Shown here: positions 35,409 through 44,554 of the stretch, in pieces | Layout: the number at the start of each line of letters is the position of its first letter | Position numbering within the stretch: position 1 is the stretch's first letter | NCBI RefSeq assembly: GCF_013817345.1 | Contig: NZ_JACDCW010000001.1 | Coordinates: 1-64,000 of the forward strand | Source: Methylibium sp. | Lineage (GTDB): Bacteria; Pseudomonadota; Gammaproteobacteria; Burkholderiales; Burkholderiaceae_C | Direction: 5' to 3' | DNA: 64,000 nucleotides | Notes under the pieces: model-generated | Seen by the model: only the letters and a program-made list of their open reading frames with translations | Database searches by the model: none | What the model was told of the DNA's origin: nothing | Made by a program: the position numbers and the translations under genes

Positions 35409-35588
35409 ATGTCAACACAGACTGGAGCCACCGTGCAAAAAAACCGCCAAGTTCCCGACACCGTTGCTGCAAATCGCCGTGTTGATCGCCCCCTCCCTGC
35501 AGGACAGACGGCACCGCTTCCGCTGGATCCCGGCCTTCTCACGCATGTCGGCGGTGCCGGTCCGCGGGCCCCGCGAACCACTTGGTGA
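35409..35588 (+). CDS. Short double-glycine-leader peptide precursor (candidate exported quorum-regulated peptide)
   Basis: A 59-residue ORF not in the supplied track, which I translated codon by codon from 35409 to the TGA at 35586-35588. The first 36 residues are polar and look unstructured. LPLDPGLLTHVGGA follows, resembling the tail of double-glycine leaders cut by C39 peptidases; with cleavage after Gly-Ala, Leu sits at -12 and -7 and Val at -4 as in the consensus. The remainder is GPRAPRTTW, only nine residues (ten if cut after Gly-Gly). There is no clear ribosome binding site. It lies between a lux-box-like site and a CvaA/CvaB-like exporter, the expected place for the cargo gene. A competing 103-codon frame (35347-35658) overlaps it. 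Confidence 0.6.
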   Translation: MSTQTGATVQKNRQVPDTVAANRRVDRPLPAGQTAPLPLDPGLLTHVGGAGPRAPRTTW

Positions 35589-35670
35589 TCGCGCGCAAAG
35601 CGGACTAGCCGCACCGAGACCGCAAGCCGCGACCGGTGCGGGGCCGCTCGGGCGCTGACCGCGCCCACCG

Positions 35671-36954
35671 ATGCCCTCCCTCTTTCGCCCCGAAGTTGTC
35701 GAAGCCCGCCAGCAAGCCTGGCTGGGCGGCATCCAGCTCATCCGGCCGCTGTCGCTGTCCTTCCTGACCGCCTGCGCCGTTATCGCGGCGCTTTTGGTCA
35801 TGGGCTATCTGTTCTTCGGCGAGTACACGCGCAAGGCCCGGATCGGCGGGGTGCTGGTGCCCGATCTGGGAGTGATCCGGCTGATGCCGCCGGAGCCGGC
35901 CAACGTGCTGGAGCGCCTTGCGCACGAAGGGCAGTCGGTTAAGCGCGGGGCATTGCTGTTTGTGCTGTCGGCCGATCGCGCCACCGCCGGCGGCGATGCC
36001 CAAGCCTCCGTGCAGCGCAGTCTCGCGCTCACGGAGCGCAGCCTGCAGGACGCGCTGCAGCGCCAAAGCGCTCTGCTCGACACCCGGCGCACCGCGCTCG
36101 ACCGCCAGATCGCCGATCGACGCGGCGAACTGGCACAGATCGAAACCGAATCGACGCTGCACCGCGAACGGCTCGACCTGGCGCAGCAGGCGCTCGCTCA
36201 GTACGACTCATTGCACCGCGACAACTTCATCTCCTTCGCGCAATTGCGCGCCAAGGGAGAGGAAGTGCTGGCGGTGCGCGCCCAGCTCCAGGCGCTGCAA
36301 CGGCAGCGGGCCGCGCAGCAGCGCGAGATCGGCGTGCTCGAAGGCGAACGCCGCGAGCTTCCGCTGCAGGCGCAGGCCGCCCGGGGCGAACTCGAGCGCG
36401 ATCTCGCCATGGTGGCGCGCGAGGCGACCCAGACGGAGGCCCGCCGCCGCATCCTCGTGCATGCGCCCAGCGACGGCGTGCTCGGCGCGGTGCTGGCCGA
36501 GCCCGGCCAGCCGGTGACGCCGGCCGCCGCACTCGCCAGCCTGGTGCCGGCCGATGCGCGCCTGCAGGCACATCTGTATGCACCGTCCAGCGCCTTGGGT
36601 TTCGTGCGCCCCGAGCAGGCGGTGCTGCTGCGCTACCAGGCCTATCCGTACCAGAAGTTCGGTCACCAGACCGGGCAGGTGCTGCAGGTCTCGCGCACGC
36701 CGCTGCAGGCCACCGAGATGGCCGGCGTGCCGTTGGCCGGCGTGGCCGCGTTCTCCGACGTGAGCGGCGAGCCGCTGTACCGCATCACCGTGGCGCTCGA
36801 CCGCCAGACCGTCTCCGCTTACGGCCAGCCGCAAGCGCTGGTGGCGGGCATGCAGCTCGAGGCCGATGTGCAACTCGACCGCCGCCGGCTGATCGAGTGG
36901 TTGTTCGAACCGCTGCTCGGCCTGACCGGGCGCGTCGCTGCCGAGCCGACATGA
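35671..36954 (+). CDS. HlyD-family adaptor of a colicin-V-type exporter (CvaA-like)
   Basis: 427 residues. One membrane helix (LSFLTACAVIAALLVMGYLFF, about residues 29-49) is followed by GEYTRKARIGGVLVPDLGV, then paired coiled coils (about residues 110-260) and a barrel domain. The segment LLRYQAYPYQKFGHQTGQVL followed by VSRTPLQ closely resembles CvaA of the colicin V system. It bridges the ABC transporter to an outer-membrane TolC-type channel, which is not encoded here. No strong ribosome binding site is seen before the ATG. It is 82 bases downstream of the peptide ORF. Confidence 0.9.
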   Translation: MPSLFRPEVVEARQQAWLGGIQLIRPLSLSFLTACAVIAALLVMGYLFFGEYTRKARIGGVLVPDLGVIRLMPPEPANVLERLAHEGQSVKRGALLFVLSADRATAGGDAQASVQRSLALTERSLQDALQRQSALLDTRRTALDRQIADRRGELAQIETESTLHRERLDLAQQALAQYDSLHRDNFISFAQLRAKGEEVLAVRAQLQALQRQRAAQQREIGVLEGERRELPLQAQAARGELERDLAMVAREATQTEARRRILVHAPSDGVLGAVLAEPGQPVTPAAALASLVPADARLQAHLYAPSSALGFVRPEQAVLLRYQAYPYQKFGHQTGQVLQVSRTPLQATEMAGVPLAGVAAFSDVSGEPLYRITVALDRQTVSAYGQPQALVAGMQLEADVQLDRRRLIEWLFEPLLGLTGRVAAEPT

Positions 36955-37002
36955 GCAGCGCCAAAGCATGAGCACGCCGGGCCGCCCCAAGGGCTCATGC
37001 TC

Positions 37003-37100
37003 CCGCTCGGCGGGACCGCGCGCAGCGCGTAGGGGCAAGGCGGGTCTTTCGAGCCGCATGCGGCGAGCCCGCCGAGCGGCAGCGGCCTGCAGGCCGCTGC
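37003..37100. repeat. Nested palindromes between adaptor and transporter genes
   Basis: CCGCTCGGCGGG (37003-37014) pairs with CCCGCCGAGCGG (37068-37079). A perfect 22-base palindrome (37079-37100: GCAGCGGCCTG and CAGGCCGCTGC) follows at once. This GC-rich structured spacer resembles REP-like intergenic elements and may tune expression of the downstream transporter or stabilise the upstream message. Confidence 0.6.
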
Positions 37101-37119
37101 GCGCACCGCAGGTGCCCCA

Positions 37120-39270
37120 GTGAGCGACGGTCTGCGCTGGGGCTGGAGCGCCTCTGCCGTACCGATGGTCCTGCAGACCGAGGGCGCCGAATGCGGACTG
37201 GCCTGTCTGGCGATGGTGGCCGCGCATCATGGCCACCGCACCGACCTGGCCACGCTGCGTCAACGCTTCTCGCTGTCGCTCAAGGGCGCGACCCTGGCCG
37301 ACCTCGTGCGCTTCGCCGGAGCGCTGCAGCTCAACGCCCGGCCCCTGCGCGCCGAGCTGGAGCACCTCTCGCAATTGCAGTTGCCCTGCATCCTGCATTG
37401 GGATCTGAACCACTTCGTGGTGCTGAGCGACGTCAAGCGCGCGCGAGGCGGCTGGGTGGCAACCATTCACGACCCGGCGCGCGGCATCAGGCGGCTGCCG
37501 CTGGCCGAGCTGTCCCGGCATTTCACCGGCGTGGTGCTCGAACTGCTGCCCGGCGCCGGCTTCGAGGCCAAGACGGAACGCCAGCATGTCGGCCTGCGCC
37601 AGCTGCTCGGTCCGGTACGCGGCCTGAAGCGCTCGCTGGTGCAGATCTTCGTGCTCGCCCTGGCGCTGGAGCTGTTCATGCTGCTCGCGCCCTTCCTGCT
37701 GCAGTGGGTGGTCGATGGCGCCCTGCTCAGCGGCGACCGCGACTTGCTGATCACGCTGGTGATCGGCTTCGGCCTCCTGATGGGCCTGCAGGTGGCGACG
37801 GGTGCGTTGCGCTCCTGGGCGGTGCTCTATCTGTCGAGCACGCTCAACCTGCAGTGGCTGGGCAATGTGTTTGCGCACCTCATGCGCCTGCCGGTGGCGT
37901 GGTTCGAGAAGCGCCATGCCGGCGACGTGATGTCGCGCTTCGGCGCAATCCAGAAAATTCAGGAAACGCTCACCACCAGCTTCATCGAGGCAGTGCTCGA
38001 CGGCCTGCTGGTCGTGGTGACGCTCGCCGTGATGTGGGTCTACAGCGCCCTCTTGACCAGCATTGCGCTGGGCGCGGTCGCGATCTACGCGGTGTTGCGC
38101 TGGGCCTTCTTCCGCCCGCTGCGCGACGCCACCGAGGAGGCGATCGTGCACGAGGCCACGCGCTCGACGCACTTCCTCGAATCGCTGCGCGGCGTGCAGG
38201 CCATCAAGTTGTTCAACCGGCAGGACGAGCGCCGTGCCCGCTTCATGAACTTGGTGGTCGATGCGATGAATGCCGACATCGCCACCAAGAAGCTTGATCT
38301 CGCCTTCGGCGTCGCCAACAAGCTCGTGTTCGGCCTGGAGCGCATCGCCGTCATCGGCGTCGGGGCGCTGCTCGTGATGGACGAGCTGTTCACGGTCGGC
38401 ATGCTGTTCGCCTTCCTCGCATTTAAGGAACAGTTCGCGCAACGCGTGGCCGGCCTGATCGACAAGGTGGTCGAGCTGAAGATGCTGCGGCTGCAGGGCG
38501 AGCGCCTGGCCGACATTGTGCTCACCGCACCCGAGGTGCAGGTCGAGGACAAAGACGCCCGGCAGGAACCGGCAGCGCGGCTCGAGGTGCGCGACGTCGA
38601 TTTCCGCTACGCCGACACCGAGCCGAAGGTGCTCGAAGGCGCCAGCCTGGTCATCGAGCCGGGCGAATCGGTGGCCATCGTGGGACCGTCGGGCTGCGGC
38701 AAGACCACCTTGCTCAAGCTGATGCTCGGCATTCACGCTCCGCAAAGCGGCGAGATCCGCGTCGGCGGCGTGCCGCTCGCGCAACTCGGCCTGGCACGCT
38801 GGCGCGACATGATCGGCACGGTGATGCAGGACGACCAGCTGTTCGGCGGCTCCATCGCCGACAACATCGGCTTTTTCGACGTGCAGATGGATGCAGCTCG
38901 GGTCGAGGAATGCGCACGCCTGGCCTGCGTGCACGACGAGATCGAGGCCCTGCCGATGGGCTATCACACGCTGATCGGCGACATGGGCGCGAGCCTGTCG
39001 GGCGGGCAGAAGCAGCGCGTCCTGCTCGCCCGCGCGCTCTACAAACGCCCGCGCATCCTCTTTCTCGACGAAGCCACCAGTGCGCTCGACGTCGACCGCG
39101 AGCGGATGGTCAACCAGGCGATCCGCGGGCTCGACATCACGCGCGTGATCGTGGCCCACCGGCCGGAAACCATTGCAGCGGCGGCACGGGTCATCGTGCT
39201 GCAGGGTGGCCGCGTGACGCAGGATCTGCGCAGCGTGCCTAATCACGCGCAATCCGAAACCGGCCCCTGA
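37120..39270 (+). CDS. C39-peptidase-containing ABC transporter (CvaB-like, double-glycine peptide exporter)
   Basis: 716 residues from a GTG at 37120. Residues 15-130 are a C39 cysteine peptidase that removes double-glycine leaders: Cys25 in QTEGAECGLACLAMV, His98 in LNHFVVL and Asp118 in IHDPARG, so the triad is complete. Six helices follow (about 165-440). The C-terminal ATPase has Walker A GPSGCGKTTLLKL, signature LSGGQKQRVLLARAL and Walker B ILFLDEATSALD. It is expected to cleave and export the peptide encoded at 35409, together with the CvaA-like adaptor. Confidence 0.95.
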   Translation: MSDGLRWGWSASAVPMVLQTEGAECGLACLAMVAAHHGHRTDLATLRQRFSLSLKGATLADLVRFAGALQLNARPLRAELEHLSQLQLPCILHWDLNHFVVLSDVKRARGGWVATIHDPARGIRRLPLAELSRHFTGVVLELLPGAGFEAKTERQHVGLRQLLGPVRGLKRSLVQIFVLALALELFMLLAPFLLQWVVDGALLSGDRDLLITLVIGFGLLMGLQVATGALRSWAVLYLSSTLNLQWLGNVFAHLMRLPVAWFEKRHAGDVMSRFGAIQKIQETLTTSFIEAVLDGLLVVVTLAVMWVYSALLTSIALGAVAIYAVLRWAFFRPLRDATEEAIVHEATRSTHFLESLRGVQAIKLFNRQDERRARFMNLVVDAMNADIATKKLDLAFGVANKLVFGLERIAVIGVGALLVMDELFTVGMLFAFLAFKEQFAQRVAGLIDKVVELKMLRLQGERLADIVLTAPEVQVEDKDARQEPAARLEVRDVDFRYADTEPKVLEGASLVIEPGESVAIVGPSGCGKTTLLKLMLGIHAPQSGEIRVGGVPLAQLGLARWRDMIGTVMQDDQLFGGSIADNIGFFDVQMDAARVEECARLACVHDEIEALPMGYHTLIGDMGASLSGGQKQRVLLARALYKRPRILFLDEATSALDVDRERMVNQAIRGLDITRVIVAHRPETIAAAARVIVLQGGRVTQDLRSVPNHAQSETGP

Positions 39271-39375
39271 AGCACAGACCGAACGCGAGCTCGGGCCGGT
39301 GCGCTGCGGCACACAAAGGCGCTGGCGAGGTGTGACATTTCGCTCGCGCCGTGCCGGCCCCACCGAGGGTTTGCT

Positions 39376-40158
39376 ATGGTGCGCGTTGTGAATGACGACG
39401 CACCGCCACTGCCGCAACTGCATCCGCGTTGCGCGCTCTTTCTCGATTTCGATGGCACGCTCACCCCGATCATGCTGCGGCCGCAGGATGTCGAGGTCGG
39501 CGCCTGGCTGGTGCCCACCTTGCGCAGCCTGCAGTCCCGTTTGAATGGGGCGCTTGCGATCATCAGCGGGCGGCCGCTGAGCGAGCTCGATGCCTTCCTC
39601 GCGCCGCTGCGCCTGCCGGCCGCCGGCGTGCACGGCGTGGAGCGGCGCGATGCCCAGGGCCGCACGCGCGTGCAGGCCGGTGCTCCGCCGGCCGATGTGC
39701 TCTACACAGTGGAGCGTGTCGTGGCTCGCTACCCGGAGCTGCGGCTCGAGCGCAAACCTTCGGCGCTCGCTTTGCACTACCGCGAAGCGCCGCATCTCGG
39801 CGACGTGTGCCAGCAGACCCTGCTGGCGGCGGTGCGACCGCACCAGGAAGACTGGACCGTGCTGCTCGGCAAGTGCGTGGTGGAGTTCAAGCCCAAGCGG
39901 GCCACCAAAGCGCATGCGGTGATCGAGTTCATGGAAAGCGAGGAGTTCGCCGGTCGCGTGCCGCTGTTCATCGGCGACGACGCGACCGACGAAGACGGCT
40001 TCACTGCGGTGCAGGCCGCGGGCGGTGCCGGCGTCAAGGTCGGGCCCGGGCCGAGCGGTGCGCTGCACCGCCTGGCCGACCCCGATGCGGTGCGCGTCTG
40101 GTTGCAGGCGGCCCTCGCGCAGTGGCCGCAGTCGGCCCAGCCGCAGAGCGCGCCATGA
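39376..40158 (+). CDS. otsB: Trehalose-6-phosphate phosphatase
   Basis: 260-residue HAD-family enzyme that dephosphorylates trehalose-6-phosphate to trehalose. Motif I is LFLDFDGTLTPI, AIISGRPLSEL follows, and the metal-binding motif is IGDDATDEDGF. It heads a three-gene trehalose cassette with a GH15 hydrolase and otsA. The ATG at 39376 has no strong ribosome binding site. Confidence 0.95.
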   Translation: MVRVVNDDAPPLPQLHPRCALFLDFDGTLTPIMLRPQDVEVGAWLVPTLRSLQSRLNGALAIISGRPLSELDAFLAPLRLPAAGVHGVERRDAQGRTRVQAGAPPADVLYTVERVVARYPELRLERKPSALALHYREAPHLGDVCQQTLLAAVRPHQEDWTVLLGKCVVEFKPKRATKAHAVIEFMESEEFAGRVPLFIGDDATDEDGFTAVQAAGGAGVKVGPGPSGALHRLADPDAVRVWLQAALAQWPQSAQPQSAP

Positions 40159-40252
40159 GCCGGCAGGGCCGCCGGGGTAAGCAAGGCCCCCTTCCCTGTA
40201 CGCGGCGCGCCCCTGCGCTCGGCTGGGCGGGGCGAAGAGCTTGGGTGCGTCC

Positions 40253-42052
40253 ATGAGGCCGCATGGCAGCTCGCTCGACCTCGGCCTCATTGGCAACTGT
40301 TCCATCAGCGCGCTGATCGACGCGCAGGCGCGCATCGTCTGGTATTGCCTGCCGCGCTTCGACGGCGACCCGGTGTTCCATGCCTTGCTGGCCGATCCGC
40401 CCTCGTGGCCGGCCAACGGTAGCTGGACGATCGAGATCGAGGACTTCGAGCGCAGTGAGCAGTCCTACGACGAAGGCACCGCCATCCTGCGCACGCGGCT
40501 GATCGGCCGCAACGGCGATGCGATCGAGGTGGTCGATTTCGCGCCGCGATTCTTTTCGCGCAATCGGCCGTTTCGCCCGGCGGTGCTGATTCGGCGTGTC
40601 CATCCCGTGCGCGGCCACCCGCGTATCCGCATCAGCATGCGGCCGATGGCCGACTGGGGCCGCGTGGTGCCGCAGATCACGCGAGGCGGCCATCACCTGC
40701 GTTATTGCGGCCCCGCCGGCACCTTGCGCCTCACCACCGACGCGCCCATCACCTACATCGAGGCCGAGATCTGGTTCTCGCTGGGCGGGCCGCTCAACAT
40801 GTTGCTCGGCCCGGACGAGACGGTCGAGCGCGGCGTGGCCGAGGTCGCACGGGAGTTCGAGGAGCAGACCGCGCATTACTGGCGCAGCTGGACGCGCGCG
40901 CTGGCCCTGCCGCTGGAATGGCAGGCCGCAGTGATCCGGGCCGCCATCACGCTCAAGATGTGCCTGTTCGAGGAGACCGGCGCCATCGTTGCGGCAATGA
41001 CGACGAGCATTCCCGAGGCGCCCGACAGCCAGCGCAACTGGGACTACCGCTACTGCTGGCTGCGCGACGCCTTCTTCGTGGTACGCGCGCTCAACAGCCT
41101 GTCGGAAGTCGGCACGATGGAGGACTACCTGCGCTGGCTGCACAACGTGGTGCGCGAGGCGGCGGGCGGGCACATCCAGCCGCTCTACGGCATCGGGCTG
41201 GAGAAGACCCTGCCGGAGGTTCAGCTCGATCACCTGCGCGGCTACCGCGGCATGGGCCCGGTCCGCGTGGGCAATCAGGCGCAGGAACACTTCCAGCACG
41301 ACGTGTACGGCAATGTCATTCTCGGCGCCGCGCAGTCCTTCCACGACCGGCGGCTCTTCCGGCGCGCCGACGCCGGCGACTTCGCCCTGCTCGAAGCGGT
41401 GGGCGAGCGCGCCTGGGCCACGCACGATCAGCCCGACGCCGGCATGTGGGAGCTGCGCACCCGCGCACGCGTGCACACGTCGTCGGCGCTGATGAGTTGG
41501 GCCGCCTGTGACCGCCTCGCCAAGATCGCCGTGGCGCTGGCGCTTCCGGAACGCGCGCTCCTTTGGCGCGCGCGGGCCGACACCATCCGTGAGCGGGTAT
41601 TGAGGGAGGCCTGGAGCGAACGCCGCCAGGCCTTCGCCGAGAGTCTGGGCGGCAACGACCTTGACGCCAGCGTGCTGCTGATGGCGGAGGTCGGCTTCAT
41701 CGATCCCCGCGATCCGCGTTTCATTGCCACGGTCGACGCGCTCGAAGCGAGCCTGTGCGATGGGCCCTACATGCGCCGCTACGAAGCGGCCGACGATTTC
41801 GGCAAGCCCGAAACCGCCTTCAACATCTGCGCCTTCTGGCGCATCGATGCGCTGGTACGCATCGGCAGGCGCGAGCAGGCGCGGGCGATCTTCGAGGCCA
41901 TGCTGGCGGTGCGCAACCCGTTAGGCCTGCTCTCGGAAGACACCGATCCCCGGAGCGGCGAGCTCTGGGGCAACTTTCCCCAAACGTATTCCATGGTCGG
42001 CGTGATCAACGCCGCTGTGCGCCTGTCGGCGCCGTGGGATTCGGTGATCTGA
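40253..42052 (+). CDS. Glycoside hydrolase family 15 protein (glucoamylase/trehalase-like)
   Basis: 599 residues. The N-terminal beta-sandwich (SLDLGLIGNCSISALIDAQA) is followed by the (alpha/alpha)6 barrel with the family motif SQRNWDYRYCWLRDA near residue 265 and a late segment LSEDTDPRSGELWGNFPQTY. GH15 members of this type hydrolyse trehalose or alpha-glucans. Its position between otsB and otsA favours trehalose. There is no signal peptide, so it is cytoplasmic. The ATG at 40253 is preferred over the track's TTG. Confidence 0.9.
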   Translation: MRPHGSSLDLGLIGNCSISALIDAQARIVWYCLPRFDGDPVFHALLADPPSWPANGSWTIEIEDFERSEQSYDEGTAILRTRLIGRNGDAIEVVDFAPRFFSRNRPFRPAVLIRRVHPVRGHPRIRISMRPMADWGRVVPQITRGGHHLRYCGPAGTLRLTTDAPITYIEAEIWFSLGGPLNMLLGPDETVERGVAEVAREFEEQTAHYWRSWTRALALPLEWQAAVIRAAITLKMCLFEETGAIVAAMTTSIPEAPDSQRNWDYRYCWLRDAFFVVRALNSLSEVGTMEDYLRWLHNVVREAAGGHIQPLYGIGLEKTLPEVQLDHLRGYRGMGPVRVGNQAQEHFQHDVYGNVILGAAQSFHDRRLFRRADAGDFALLEAVGERAWATHDQPDAGMWELRTRARVHTSSALMSWAACDRLAKIAVALALPERALLWRARADTIRERVLREAWSERRQAFAESLGGNDLDASVLLMAEVGFIDPRDPRFIATVDALEASLCDGPYMRRYEAADDFGKPETAFNICAFWRIDALVRIGRREQARAIFEAMLAVRNPLGLLSEDTDPRSGELWGNFPQTYSMVGVINAAVRLSAPWDSVI

Positions 42053-42070
42053 ACACTGAAGGACACGGCA

Positions 42071-43456
42071 ATGGCAGGCAGGCTGGTGGTGGTGTCCAAC
42101 CGGGTCGGCGACCCTCGCAAGCCGGCGGCCGGCGGCTTGGCGGTGGCGGTAGGCGAGGCACTGGCTGCCAGTGGCGGCCTGTGGTTCGGCTGGAGCGGCA
42201 AGGTGGTCGAGCAAGGCGACAGCGGGGCGATGCATTCGCAGCAGTCGGGCAAGGTGACCCTGGCGACGTTGGACCTCAACGCGGCCGACCACGAGGCCTA
42301 TTACGAGGGCTATTCCAACCGCGTGCTGTGGCCGGTGTTTCACTACCGGCTCGATCTCGCCGACTTCGAGGCCGGCTTTTTCGAGGGTTACCAGAGAGTC
42401 AACCGCCTCTTCGCGCGCAAGCTGATGACGCTGCTGCGGCCCAACGACGTGATCTGGGTTCACGACTATCACCTCATCCCGCTGGCCGCCGAACTGCGGG
42501 CGGCCGGCTGCACGCAGCGCATCGGCTTTTTCCTGCACATCCCGCTGCCGCCGCCGCTGATCCTTGCCGCGATTCCGGCGCACGAGTGGCTGATGCGCTC
42601 GTTGTTTGCCTACGACCTGGTGGGCCTGCAGAGCGAGGCCGACGTGGAGCACTTTTCGCGCTATGTGAAGTCGGAGGCCGGTGCCGAGCCCCTGGGCGAC
42701 GACCACTACCGCGCCTTCGATCGGCAGGTGCGCGCGCGCGCCTTCCCCATCGGCATCGACGTGAACGAGTTCGCCGCGCTCGGCGAGACGGCCGAGTCGA
42801 TGGAGATTCGCAAGACGCTGCACGAGCAGTACGCCAAGCGGCAACTGCTGATCGGCGTGGACCGGCTCGACTACTCCAAGGGCCTCCCGCAGCGGCTGCG
42901 CGCCTTTCGGCGGCTGCTCGCCAACTACCCCGAGAACCTGAAGAGCGCCACGCTGATCCAGGTGGCAACGCCCACGCGCGAGGGTCTGAATGCCTACGCC
43001 GACATCCGTCGCGAGCTGGAAGGCTTGTCGGGCGAGATCAACGGCGAGTTCGGCGAACTCGACTGGATGCCGGTGCGCTACATCCACCGCACACTGGCGC
43101 GCCGCCGTCTGCCGGGGCTCTACCGTGCGGGGCGGGTGGCGCTGGTGACGCCGTTGCGCGACGGCATGAACTTGGTGGCGAAGGAGTTCATCGCCGCTCA
43201 GGATCCGGAAGATCCGGGCGTGCTGGTGCTGTCGCGCTTCGCCGGCTCAGCCGAACAGCTGCGTGAGGCCTTGCTGGTGAATCCCTACGACACCGGTGCC
43301 ACCGCCGAAGCGGTGCAGCGCGCCTTGCGCATGCCGCTGGGCGAGCGCCGCGAGCGCCATCAGGCGCTATTGACGCGCATTCGCGAGCAGGACGTGCACT
43401 GGTGGCGGATCAGCTTCCTGCGCGCGCTGGAAGAGGCCGAGCGAGCGCCGGGTTGA
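42071..43456 (+). CDS. otsA: Trehalose-6-phosphate synthase
   Basis: 461-residue GT20 enzyme joining UDP-glucose and glucose-6-phosphate. VVSNRVGDP starts the fold, WVHDYHLIPLAAEL and FFLHIPLPPP line the acceptor site, and GVDRLDYSKGLPQRLRAF is the nucleotide-sugar site. It lies 18 bases after the GH15 gene, so the cassette encodes both synthesis and probable breakdown of trehalose, an osmoprotectant. Confidence 0.97.
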   Translation: MAGRLVVVSNRVGDPRKPAAGGLAVAVGEALAASGGLWFGWSGKVVEQGDSGAMHSQQSGKVTLATLDLNAADHEAYYEGYSNRVLWPVFHYRLDLADFEAGFFEGYQRVNRLFARKLMTLLRPNDVIWVHDYHLIPLAAELRAAGCTQRIGFFLHIPLPPPLILAAIPAHEWLMRSLFAYDLVGLQSEADVEHFSRYVKSEAGAEPLGDDHYRAFDRQVRARAFPIGIDVNEFAALGETAESMEIRKTLHEQYAKRQLLIGVDRLDYSKGLPQRLRAFRRLLANYPENLKSATLIQVATPTREGLNAYADIRRELEGLSGEINGEFGELDWMPVRYIHRTLARRRLPGLYRAGRVALVTPLRDGMNLVAKEFIAAQDPEDPGVLVLSRFAGSAEQLREALLVNPYDTGATAEAVQRALRMPLGERRERHQALLTRIREQDVHWWRISFLRALEEAERAPG

Positions 43457-43514
43457 GTCGGTTCGGCGGCTTGCGCTTTTGCCGTGGCCACCATGTCCGG
43501 TTCGCCTTTGCAGC

Positions 43515-44294
43515 TCAGAAGTGCGCCAGGTAGCCGCCGTCGACCGCGAGCGTGTGGCCGGTGACGTAGCTGGCGGCCGGCGAGGCCAGGAACACCACCG
43601 CGCCGGCGATCTCGGCCGGCTGCCCGACACGGCCGAGCGAACTGCGCTGCCGGAGCCAGTCGAGCGTGCGAGGGTCGGTGGCGAGCGAGGCGTTGGTCTC
43701 GGTCGCAAAGAATCCCGGAGCGACGGCGTTGACGGTGATGCCGCGCGACCCCAACTCGGCGGCCAATGCCCTCGTCAAAGCATCGAGGGCGCCTTTGGTG
43801 GCCGTGTAGACCGCGTCGCCGTCGCGCGCAATCGGGCCGGCAATCGACGTGAGGTTGACGATGCGCCCGCCGCCGCTCAGTGGGCCGCGGCCCATCAGCC
43901 GTGCCGCGCGACGCGCCAGTTCGAATGGTGCGACGAGGTTCACCTCCAGCAAGCGGCGCACTTCATCGAGGGTGAATGCGTCGAGCGCACGCCGGTCGCG
44001 CTGGCCGACGTTGTTGACCAGAATGTCGAGGCGGCCGGGGCTGCGCTCGATCTGCTCGAAGGCAGCCTCCACCGACTGGGCGTCGGCGACGTCGAATGCC
44101 AGAAGGTCGATCGCCGCGGCCGGCAACTCGGCCTGCAGCGCCGCCCGGGCCGCTGCCAGTGCCGCCGGGTCGCGGCCGTTGAGCAGAACGTGCGCGCCAG
44201 CGGCGGCCAGGCCGCGGGCAATCTCGAAGCCGAGGCCACGCGCCGCTCCGGTGATGAGGGCGATCTTTCCGTCGAGTGCGAAAGCCGCGTTCAT
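43515..44294 (-). CDS. SDR-family oxidoreductase (gluconate 5-dehydrogenase-like)
   Basis: 259 residues: cofactor motif [31 protein letters not shown] (Val in place of the usual Ala of NNAG), Tyr-Lys in [11 protein letters not shown], and the C-terminal [14 protein letters not shown] typical of the FabG/gluconate-dehydrogenase group. Start at ATG 44294, overlapping the previous gene's stop (ATGA). The substrate is unknown. Confidence 0.9.
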   Translation of the reverse strand: MNAAFALDGKIALITGAARGLGFEIARGLAAAGAHVLLNGRDPAALAAARAALQAELPAAAIDLLAFDVADAQSVEAAFEQIERSPGRLDILVNNVGQRDRRALDAFTLDEVRRLLEVNLVAPFELARRAARLMGRGPLSGGGRIVNLTSIAGPIARDGDAVYTATKGALDALTRALAAELGSRGITVNAVAPGFFATETNASLATDPRTLDWLRQRSSLGRVGQPAEIAGAVVFLASPAASYVTGHTLAVDGGYLAHF

Positions 44295-44554
44295 GCGCAG
44301 GGACCGGCCGTTGCCTGCTCCAGCCAGCCGAGCCCGCGCAAAGCCTGCTGCCGCGACGACCCGCACCTCTCGGTCGAGGGCCGGAGGCTGCCGCACACGG
44401 CGGGACGACGCGGATCGCCAAAGAGCTTGCAGCGGTTGGCGACGTCGAGCTGAACGCATCGCACCGAGGCAGGCTTGCCGGCCGGCATTCCCGGGATAGG
44501 GCTGGAGATCGAGGGCGCAATGCAGCATGCGCCGCAACCAGAGCGGCAGTTCAC
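44291..44554 (-). CDS. YkgJ-family cysteine cluster protein
   Basis: 87 residues from a GTG at 44554, preceded by GAGGGGAAC on the minus strand. [14 protein letters not shown], then [13 protein letters not shown] and PAVCG, carry the cysteines of the YkgJ/UPF0153 family, likely a zinc or iron-sulfur centre. The track's 157-codon version includes 70 unrelated residues. It is coupled to the SDR gene by a four-base overlap. Function unknown. Confidence 0.85.
   Translation of the reverse strand: MNCRSGCGACCIAPSISSPIPGMPAGKPASVRCVQLDVANRCKLFGDPRRPAVCGSLRPSTERCGSSRQQALRGLGWLEQATAGPCA

Noticed and set aside
35405-35485. 26-codon ORF starting four bases before the peptide ORF
   Set aside because: Different frame, Lys/Arg/Cys-rich, no double-glycine motif; less consistent with C39 export than the 59-codon frame.
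35347-35658. 103-codon ORF overlapping the peptide ORF
   Set aside because: It begins with TTG inside the lux-box-like site, has no leader or family motif, and its low-complexity Pro/Arg composition looks like a shadow frame.
36208-40416. 1402-codon minus-strand ORF across the exporter and otsB
   Set aside because: Antisense shadow of several real genes, rich in Arg/Gln/His with no motif.
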